A stretch of DNA of 64,000 bases from Dendrophyllia cribrosa (Eukaryota > Cnidaria > Anthozoa > Scleractinia > Dendrophylliidae), in assembly GCA_024195265.1 (NCBI GenBank), contig JAJLRJ010000005.1:32701536-32765535 (forward strand), written 5' to 3'. Under the pieces are notes generated by a model, which ran no database searches, was not told the DNA's origin, and worked only from the letters and a program-made list of their open reading frames with translations. Both the position numbers and the translations under genes were made by a program. Each line of letters opens with the position of its first letter. Position 1 is the first letter of the stretch. Shown here in pieces: positions 58,201-64,000 of the stretch.

Positions 58201-59095
58201 GTTATGTCAAAGCTTATCTTTTACGTTTTGTATGATTGATTACAACAATTCACCTATGTTATTTGTACCAATGACAAGAATGCTTTGGTACATTTCAACA
58301 AAGTGGTCGAATGAATTGTTTTTTCTGTATACGTATAGCTGTGAGCAGCTAATGAAGGCCTTCCCATTTGCCGACGCAGTGGCCAATATTTAAAGCCGCG
58401 CGAAGCAGAAACGAAATCATTTTTTTCGCTCATAATTTTTAGACACGGAAAAGACTTTTTACTGGCTGGTAAAGCTGGATAAAAATTTGATGGATACATA
58501 CTGATGTTACTTACTGTAGGAAGTTAATTTTTCAGTTTCGTGATTTCCCTTTCGTTCACGGAATATAATAGGGAGTTTCGCCTTTCGCTTCATATTTATA
58601 CAACTAACCGCGATCGCGCTGTAAATAATGTTTATACAGTCAACAATCTGAAGAAAAATTGAAGCTCTAGGTAAAATAAAATAATAAAATTAAAGGAAAA
58701 ACGTTTAGGTATTCTGGAACAGAAAAATGTTGCGTTGACGTACAAAGCTCCATGTGTATAATTCCATAGCTTAATTATTTGTGCATCCCACCTCGACCAC
58801 AACAGCGGAAGGCTTATCTTTAATTTGTATTTCAAACAATATAAGATTTTCCCCCCAAAAATCCAATATTTCAAGAAGATGCACAGATAAAATAAGAAAA
58901 CACAAACTGATATATATACCTCACCTCAACAAACGATGAAGGGATGTATCCGATTTCGTTACTTGATAAATTTTGCGCGGCCCACCAGCCTCCGTCGGCT
59001 TTGTAGGTGACTAAAAATTTGTCTCCTTTCTTTAAACTAAGCAAGCCTTCCCCACACTCATTGCAGTAGTCGTACTTGGCTTCGTACACTTCCAT
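46265..59095 (-). CDS. SH3 domain plus FAM107-family protein (five-exon model)
   Basis: Exons on the minus strand: 59095-58925, 49747-49627, 48252-48105, 47340-47202 and 46360-46265, giving 224 residues with all phases consistent. Exon 1 is an SH3 domain (VYEAKYDY, LLSLKKGDKF, GGWWAAQN, IGYIPSSFVE); SH3 domains bind proline-rich partners. The last three exons match the FAM107 (DUF1151) family: PELKRSTAPL, DELRKDLKFSQQRG, GRPELVKTWEKFEQKK and KPEFLKVSLKK. Vertebrate FAM107 proteins bind actin and are stress-induced. Exon 2 is open in phase 0 from its first base and has no resemblance I know. The join of exon 1 to exon 2 uses the good donor GAG|GTGAGG but crosses a 9.2-kb intron holding a Harbinger element; a different start at the ATG at 49711 (155 residues, no SH3) is possible. 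The FAM107 part is confident (0.85); the SH3 fusion is an inference. Confidence 0.65.
46424..46471. repeat. AATAAT-type microsatellite
   Basis: AATAATAATCAT and AATAAT units over about 48 bases in the last intron of the SH3-FAM107-like gene. Confidence 0.9.
46680..46985 (-). pseudogene. LINE reverse-transcriptase C-terminal remnant
   Basis: The frame contains the usual end of non-LTR retrotransposon ORF2 proteins: an Arg-rich stretch, ARTFQVSAIRFWNSLPNEIK with the WNSLP motif, then LEILKKSLYIKYFF and a stop. Reverse transcriptase motifs are missing, so it is a 5'-truncated copy inside the intron 46361-47201. Confidence 0.75.
47366..47535. mobile_element. foldback element with AGACCTTTTTCATAA ends
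   Basis: AGACCTTTTTCATAA at the left and the inverted TTATGAAAAAGGTCT at the right bound about 170 bp, in the intron 47341-48104. Confidence 0.75.
48446..49434. mobile_element. TA-flanked element with GAGGGCAAAATTA ends
   Basis: GAGGGCAAAATTA at the left and its inverse at the right, each next to TA, bound 989 bp. The left end has a second copy of the motif near 48502. A short frame inside (48792-48971) may be a remnant of its original protein. It lies in the intron 48253-49626 of the SH3-FAM107-like gene. Confidence 0.7.
48792..48971 (+). pseudogene. short coding remnant in the TA-flanked element
   Basis: A frame of 59 codons to a TAA reads EDLEEIHSWRQKVLKFHHF, then KMWISVDLKERTLTDFAERE and IRLKKVKESN. 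Composition and lack of bias look coding, but I do not recognise a family. It has no ATG at its beginning and an in-frame stop a few codons upstream. Confidence 0.3.
49449..49574. mobile_element. foldback element with GTAATCGCATG ends
   Basis: GTAATCGCATG..AAAATTAAGGATTAA is matched inverted by TTAATCCTTAATTTT..CATGCGATTAC. About 126 bp, next to the preceding element. Confidence 0.85.
49748..51585. other. intron 1 of the SH3-FAM107-like gene, part left of Harbinger
   Basis: No exon is seen. A small foldback is at 50941-51031. Short frames (for example 50248-50517 on the minus strand) carry no domain. A non-coding 5' exon could be hidden if the gene starts at 49711. Confidence 0.5.
50941..51031. 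mobile_element. small foldback
   Basis: AGAAAAATTCATTGCC and its inverse GGCAATGAATTTTTCT enclose 91 bp. Confidence 0.75.
51777..52944 (+). pseudogene. Harbinger transposase (HARBI1-like), one frameshift
   Basis: The N-terminal frame starts at ATG 51777 (AAGATGGCG) and runs through VVPNYSLSTFREHFRLTAET. The catalytic frame continues from about 52070 with GGRPPISVDKQVLIFLWFLG and RFNVTKSSVYA (helix-turn-helix). The DDE nuclease follows, with AIDGSHIPIKAP (first Asp), WPGSVHDSRVLRNS (second Asp) and RMVIERAFALLKGRF (Glu). The change of frame falls at or near a run of five C at about 52058-52062, which suggests a one-base indel or a sequencing error. All catalytic residues are present, so the copy is otherwise well kept. 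With its Myb-like partner it would cut and paste DNA at 3-bp target sites. Confidence 0.9.
53206..53384. mobile_element. pogo/Tigger-type MITE nested in Harbinger
   Basis: It begins CAGTTGAACCTTGCTATCTC and ends with the imperfect inverse (TTTGAGATAGCTGGGTTGAA). The terminal motif with repeated TATCTCAAACT is typical of Tigger-like elements. 179 bp, no coding capacity. Confidence 0.75.
53472..53545. repeat. short direct repeat
   Basis: ATTGAATTGTAAATATACAT followed by TCTC occurs twice in tandem. A 24-bp duplication at the edge of the next foldback. Confidence 0.75.
53551..53856. mobile_element. foldback nested in Harbinger
   Basis: Arms CCACTTGGCAATAGACTTC and the inverted GAAGTCTATTGCCAAGTG, with GACTTTC/GAAAGTC further out, enclose about 306 bp. 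The middle has no recognisable domain. Confidence 0.7.
54253..54952 (-). pseudogene. Harbinger Myb/trihelix DNA-binding partner, one frameshift
   Basis: Starts at ATG 54952 (AAGATGGCG). Residues about 15-105 are a trihelix Myb/SANT-like domain (WWGREETMLLISQYREHEKL, KKKSVWEVITAGM, RPEQVEGKWKSLTLAFRKCC, CPFYKEIAEFYGY). An acidic linker and a basic block (KKKRLSKKEKG) follow. The frame ends at 54347, but the neighbouring frame continues to 54253 with a helical tail (KMEKLETFHCEKMQVL), so a frameshift lies near 54350-54375. In this superfamily the protein binds the element ends and brings the transposase into the nucleus. Confidence 0.85.
55136..58924. other. intron 1 of the SH3-FAM107-like gene, part right of Harbinger
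   Basis: AT-rich, no exon supported. A minus-strand frame at 56453-56815 is hydrophobic and AT-driven; I do not accept it as a gene. A B-box-like GGTTCGATTCC at 57160 has no convincing tRNA around it. Confidence 0.5.
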
Positions 59096-59384
59096 TTGTG
59101 GCCCGAAGTGGTACGTACAGCTTTCTTCCTCAATAAACGTGACCACTTATAGATATCCTGTTATGATAGCGTCGGTGATGCGTGAAATCGATACCAGTGT
59201 CTCTTTTTGTCACACACGTCAGTGACGTCATTAAATTAACCCAATCAGCACATATTTACTTTGGCCGAAATTCAACTCGTGCGAATTTGTCACACACGTT
59301 TTAAAAATTTTGACATTACATCAGTATCAGTCTATGTAATATGTCAGTTACCAGAGGAGGCTGGACAGCAGCCCGCAAAGTATC
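59096..59384. promoter_or_regulatory. bidirectional promoter with CRE and CCAAT motifs
   Basis: 289 bp between the divergent start codons of the SH3-FAM107-like gene (-) and the HIRAN gene (+). It contains a perfect palindromic TGACGTCA at 59223-59230 (the CREB/ATF consensus), CCCAATCAG about 10 bases further, and a direct repeat TTTGTCACACACGT at about 59207 and 59287. No TATA box is evident. Confidence 0.6.
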
Positions 59385-60979
59385 ATGGGAAAAATTTTGG
59401 ATCACAACATTTCAGGATCATTTGGTCTGGTCGTCGAAGAGGTGAGAGCTCATGCTGGTTCAGTAATGGACGCCATCGAACAACAAGAATCGCAGGCTGA
59501 TCTGTTCAAAACGTCTTCTCGCATTTATATGCACTGCTGTGATTTATCAAATTTGTTTACCTTCACTGTACCAAGTTTGCCCTTTCTCAGACTCGAAGGG
59601 CTTTTCGGGCATTTCAGTTTTATGGATTCACCGTCCGAAAGACGAATGTGTATTTTGCCGCTCAGCGAGCCGCTTTTACAGAAATTAAACGGATACAAGT
59701 CACCGGCTGTTGTCAATGTGCGATCAAGTGTTATTTTCGAGGTATGTTTTTAATTCTGTCTATTGTGTCTTACTGTCGAGTTTCGAATCGACTACGCTGC
59801 TATGGTTTTGTGATGTTTACCACTGCAGTCAAAATTATCGCACCTTAGGTGCTTCGAAAACGCTTTATTATTGAGCACAATTGTAAAGTTGAATTTCTGT
59901 TTGCTTGTTGATCCTTGTATAAGCTTAAGCCGGTCTCCTTTTATTTTTCGTGTCTAGTTTGAACCAGAGGAGAGCGACGAGACGAGTATGCTGTTAATAT
60001 GGGATTTCGATGTAGATGACGCTTCGTCTCAGACGAGCATTGCAAAACCACCACACGTTCCAAACGAGACCCTGCCAGTCGCCCCATTGTTGGACATCAG
60101 GAAAATGACGGCAGACTGTAACTGCTCATTATTTCCTGAAACAGATGGGATATTTTTCAAGAAATCATGCGAAGCGGATAGCCAGCTTTTTGAAGATGAA
60201 GGTAAGATTTCATATTTTGTTTAGTCCAATATTTTTAAATTTTTTATTTTTAAATTTCAATTTTTTATGTTCCACCAGATTCAACAAATTTCAAAAAAAT
60301 AGATCAGGAAATAAATAATGCTTTACATTAACTTTCATTGTGGCATATTTTGACATGTAAAGTATTTGAGTGATGCTGCATAGTGATCCTTTTTTACTAG
60401 TATTATTATGTATATTTTCACTTTTATTCAAACTGAGATTATTTTGTTCGTGATATCAAACAATCCCTTCTGTTTCTAATTTCAGTTCACTCCTGTGGAT
60501 CTGATGATAACAGCAGTCCTTTCTTCAGTGATGTTGAGTCTTGTACTCACAGTTCTTATGGTGACAGTGACATAGATGATGATGACGAAAGTGTGGAACA
60601 CATGTTGGCATTCAAATGTATTGGTGCTGCACATGAAAAGCCAAGGCAAAAATTTTTGGAAGATGCAGAAAGAAAGTTGCACAGAGAACAATGTCAAGTG
60701 AAGGTGAAACTGAGACCTGAGCCAGAAAATGAAAAGGACAAAAATGCTATTGCTATTGATATGGATCATGGTACCGGTTGGTTTCATGTTGGGTATATTG
60801 CCAGTGAACTGACTCAGTATCTCCATCCACTGATTTCAGATGGCAAAATTGTGAACACATGTGTCAAGCATATCTATTTTAGAGTTTATTTTGCACGGAT
60901 TGGCTTTTACCCATTAATTACAATTACACGAAAAGGGCGGTGGGAAAAATATGTCATAACCAGATGCCAAAGCGCTTGA
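59385..60979 (+). CDS. HIRAN-domain protein
   Basis: Three exons, 59385-59741, 59958-60201 and 60486-60979, joined at good GT/AG sites (GAG|GTATGT, GAAG|GTAAGA) with phase kept, give 364 residues. Residues 1-119 are a folded-looking unit that I do not recognise (FTFTVPSLPFLRLEGLFGHF, RRMCILPLSEPLL). Residues 120-240 are acidic and Ser-rich. Residues about 240-350 resemble the HIRAN domain: FKCIGAAHEKPRQKF, VKLRPEPENEKDKNAIAID and HVGYIASELTQYLHPLI, which is the E-P-x-N-x-x-D-x-N-A-I-A strand pattern of that family. HIRAN domains recognise DNA ends in helicases such as HLTF. Here there is no helicase, so the role is open. It is probably co-regulated with the divergent neighbour. Confidence 0.8.
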
Positions 60980-61035
60980 TGAAGTTATTTTTAATTAATA
61001 TATGTTCAGTCTCAAGGTTAATACCGCAGTACATG

Positions 61036-61248
61036 TAGAACGGTTTTCATATGAGTGTTGAAAGTAAAAAAAAAATTGCATTTACACTTTGGCTGAAAAA
61101 ACTCACTTTCTCAACTTAAAACCAATTTATTGCAACTTGCTCGCACCCGTTTTCCCATGCCCATGCTTGGTTTCAGCTTTTGTTCTGATTGGCCAAGGTA
61201 ATTAACCTTGGTTTTGGTTATGTGCTGCTCAATTGAAAACCGTTCTAC
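61036..61248. mobile_element. diverged copy of the 285-bp MITE
   Basis: GTAGAACGGTTTTCA and the inverted TGAAAACCGTTCTAC end a shortened copy, with recognisable CAACTTGCTCGCACCCGTTT and TTGGTTTTGGTT motifs. Confidence 0.75.
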
Positions 61249-62564
61249 ACATGTACACCAAAATGTCAAGATTCAAATTCTCCTTACTAGTCTCCATACC
61301 TATTTTTTTCACAGTACCAACTAGGAAAATTAAGTTGTTTTGAAAAATACATTACCAAATGAGTACATTTCATTGTACATAGTTTAATATTTTAGATTTC
61401 CATGGCTTATTTGTAGAATATTGCTGGGACCAACCTGTAACAGGTTAAATATCTTTTTTTTTGGTTTGTTTACATGTATGTGGTTGCTACCTGCCAGTTA
61501 AAGCACTGCAAATTGTTTAATTCTAGTGTTCACATTCTTTACATATTCCTGTTAATGTTTTATGAAGTATGTAGTGCTTTCAGTTTTGTAATAGTCAGGG
61601 CAGTTAGTTTTCATTTGGTTCAAGAAAACTGTTAGAACTCGAGGCAGTTTGCATGCACTGTAATACGTACATGTACATTCAACAAGTTCAGAGACTTGAA
61701 GTGGTTTTCAATTTGGTATTCTCATTGGTTGTGAAAATGGAACAAAATAATAATTGAACATGCATGAAGATGCATACTGTCTGTGATATGCTCCATATTG
61801 AAACCCCCTGTTACACATCATTAATGGAATTAAATGGGTTATTTGGATGGTCTGGATGCAGTGCCTTTCAGATGTTATCCCAGAGATTGTATAAAACATC
61901 ACATTTAAAGGAAGAAAATTCTAATTTATTTATTTGCACATTGACCTACCAGTGTATTTGCCAGAAACCAGCTGTAATACTTCTTACATTATACAACATT
62001 ACATGTGGAACAATCTCACAATATCAATTACGCTCCGGGCAAGAATGTCCTCATTGACTTTTTCACAACTTTCACTAAAATTGTATTTTTTCGGCCTTTA
62101 AAAGCATGGTTTTGTCAAATTAATGATTTATTAATGTTATAAGGTACTTAAAACATATCCAAAATGGGGATGAAAATCCACATCTTTGAAAAAAAATTAT
62201 GTTTTTGGCCTTAGGAGACCCTATGTATCTGTTCAAGATAAAATTTTATTCTTTTCGAAGATAGAAGATTTGATCTGGTTGAAATTCTTTCAGTCATTTT
62301 TATGGCAAAAGTCTACAATTGCAGTTAAAATTTTCCAAAAAGCTACTTTATATAGGACATTCTTACCCATTTCTTGGTAGTGCTTTTGATGCATTATTTT
62401 ACTTGCATTATTTTACTTGCAACCAGTTTCAGTGTTGATTTGTGAATTCTCACTACAGGTCTCTGTGAGCTACAGGTCACAATAATAATTTTATGCAGGC
62501 ATATGTACATTCCCATAAAAGCTGAAAACGGTTTGAAACAGCTTGACATTATAATGACTTGTTA

Positions 62565-62888
62565 ATTCTAATTAAAGCTTTCCAAAAGATATTTTTTAAG
62601 TTACATACATTGTAAAACCATAAAAACCTAAACTCATATTAATAAATTTTGTATTCTCTTTGCAAGTCCAGGTTATGATACATGTAATTGAGTGGCTGTG
62701 TTTTAATTGGCCAGCTCTAACTTCAAATTCTAATTAAAGCTTTCCAAAAGATATTTTTTAAGTTACATACATTGTAAAACCATAAAAACCTAAACTCATA
62801 TTAATAAATTTTGTATTCTCTTTGCAAGTCCAGGTTATGATACATGTAATTGAGTGGCTGTGTTTTAATTGGCCAGCTCTAACTTCAA
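62565..62888. repeat. recent 162-bp tandem duplication
   Basis: Two adjacent copies (62565-62726 and 62727-62888), each starting ATTCTAATTAAAGCTTTCCA and ending CAGCTCTAACTTCAA, look identical over nearly the entire length. Confidence 0.9.
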
Positions 62889-63451
62889 ATTTGAATAACT
62901 AAATTTGATGTACAGTAGGTGTTAAATCGCCTTTCATTTTAATTTCCATAAATCTGGAAAACCAAAACAAATGTTAACCCTTGAAGTCCCATTGTCAATT
63001 GACAAATTCTCCTTACTAATATACTTACATTTCTTATTTGGCTAGTTAGGAGTAGTAGTTGAAATAGAGGCAATTCTCATGATCTGTTTGTTTGATTATG
63101 TATTGACATTATAAGGAGTTTATTAACCCTTTAAGCCCAAACATCAAAATTTAAATTCTCATTTCTAGTTCTATACATTTCCTATAGAAGTAGTGGGGAG
63201 AAATTGTTTGGATATCAAGAGAACTCATCTTGTGTGATCATTTCCTTAATTCTCATGACCTTTTTGATTGATAAGGCATTAATATTACAAGGAGAAATTT
63301 GATGCTGATCACTGATCACTTTTGGGTCATTTTAAACTCCAATAGCAAGAAGAAATGCATGGAGATCAGATTATAAGCATAATGTTTTTTGACTCTGGGA
63401 CTTATTTTGTTTTGAAACACAACATTTTGTGTCTGTACGTTGCTATCCCCT

Positions 63452-63515
63452 CCCCCACCCACCCCCCCTCCCCCCCCCCCCAAAAAAAAATAAACAAACA
63501 AATAAAATAAATAAA
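63452..63515. repeat. C-rich then A-rich low-complexity tract
   Basis: Runs of C broken by A or T, followed by a run of A and AAATAAA/CAAACAAA units. Confidence 0.9.
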
Positions 63516-63542
63516 AGTTTGCAATGACCAATTTGGCATAAT

Positions 63543-64000
63543 TTAAGGTGGTGGTGGTGGCAAATCCTCTGCTGGCCTGAAGTGCGCTGCACGGACAGTT
63601 AACTGACCTCGCTGTGGAATTATGGCTCTGTTTGCCACAAACACACCTGGATCGGCCCTCCTGGAAATCTGTACCATGTCAAGGCGTTCTGTTATTCCTG
63701 ATGGTTGGTTGAAAGAGGGAAGGCAACCAGTGTTGAACCGCTCATTTACTCCTGTATAATGGAAAAAGGGCAGATCTGGGTCGCACTTCTTAGTGTACTC
63801 CAACATGACCTTAGGCAAGGCATCATGAAAAGCCTTTTCATCAAAGATCGGGCCCAGCAACTCGTGAAAAAAGGAAAAAATTCCTTCAACGTCATCTGTA
63901 GAACCAGCTCTTGGGTGTTCAGGAGGAAGTCCTTTCTCCTCTCCATAATGCCGTCTGAATTCTTGGCTCTCGATGTTTGTAGTTATTGCTACAATTACCT
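63543..64000 (-). CDS. 3' end of an unrecognised gene (5' partial at window edge)
   Basis: The minus-strand frame is open from the right edge to a TAA at 63543. It reads FRRHYGEEKGLPPEHPRAGS, then TDDVEGIFSFFHELLGPIFD, KAFHDALPKVMLEYTKKCDP and PGVFVANRAIIPQRGQLTVR, ending in a run of Pro. The composition is coding. I believe this C-terminal block belongs to a multi-copy, probably transposon-linked family in cnidarians, but that is memory, not proof. No function can be given. Confidence 0.6.
   Translation of the reverse strand, partial: VIVAITTNIESQEFRRHYGEEKGLPPEHPRAGSTDDVEGIFSFFHELLGPIFDEKAFHDALPKVMLEYTKKCDPDLPFFHYTGVNERFNTGCLPSFNQPSGITERLDMVQISRRADPGVFVANRAIIPQRGQLTVRAAHFRPAEDLPPPPP

Larger units (their letters stand above)
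60980..63542. other. intergenic, repeats only
   Basis: Contains a diverged MITE (61036-61248), a 162-bp tandem duplication (62565-62888) and a C/A-rich simple tract (63452-63515). No gene is seen. The frame at 61764-62057 (+) shows no domain. Confidence 0.55.

Noticed and set aside
59096..59146. Longer SH3 protein start
   Set aside because: The upstream in-frame codon is GTG directly after a stop; the first ATG is at 59095.
1..64000. CRISPR arrays, operons, bacterial-type ribosome sites
   Set aside because: The DNA is eukaryotic nuclear; the tandem repeats seen are microsatellites, minisatellites and transposon ends.

Overview
The window is animal nuclear DNA: AT-rich, with split genes using GT/AG introns and a dense load of DNA transposons, foldback (MITE-like) elements and Penelope-type retroelement ends. 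The gene content (cereblon, a small/intermediate-conductance-type K+ channel, a FAM107-family protein, a HIRAN protein) and the repeat families suggest an anthozoan cnidarian, most likely a stony coral or a relative. The species is an inference; I have no search to back it.

Layout. 2.4-6.4 kb (+): the 3' five coding exons of cereblon (CRBN), the substrate receptor of a CUL4 ubiquitin ligase. 9.6-20.4 kb (-): a complete five-exon, 640-residue SK/IK-like potassium channel whose 6.7-kb first intron holds a TTAA-flanked element carrying a 5S rRNA copy and a diverged internal duplication. 20.4-36.5 kb: gene-poor, with Penelope GIY-YIG remnants, hammerhead-like motifs and many foldback elements.

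36,475-45,257: an apparently intact 8,783-bp DNA transposon. It has 41-bp perfect terminal inverted repeats, a TTA target duplication, A-tract/TTTGCAG subterminal repeats in direct orientation, and two divergent intronless genes sharing a 218-bp promoter: a SAM-domain protein of 531 residues (-) and a 1,458-residue protein (+) with coiled coils, a SAP-like motif and a C-terminal ubiquitin-specific-protease-like Cys/His domain. I cannot place it in a known superfamily. It is the best candidate here for an undescribed system.

46.3-59.1 kb (-): a five-exon gene that seems to join an SH3 domain to a FAM107-type actin-associated domain. Its 9.2-kb first intron contains a complete 3,544-bp PIF/Harbinger element with a frameshifted transposase and a frameshifted Myb/trihelix partner. 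59.4-61.0 kb (+): head-to-head with it, a three-exon gene ending in a HIRAN-like domain; the 289-bp gap between the two holds a perfect TGACGTCA site and a CCAAT box. 63.5 kb to the right edge (-): the 3' end of an unrecognised, probably repeat-associated gene.

The host genes are ordinary eukaryotic loci and do not form an operon or pathway. The structure that stands out is layered transposition: foldback elements within introns, elements nested in the 8.8-kb transposon, and transposons in the introns of the SK-like and SH3-FAM107 genes.
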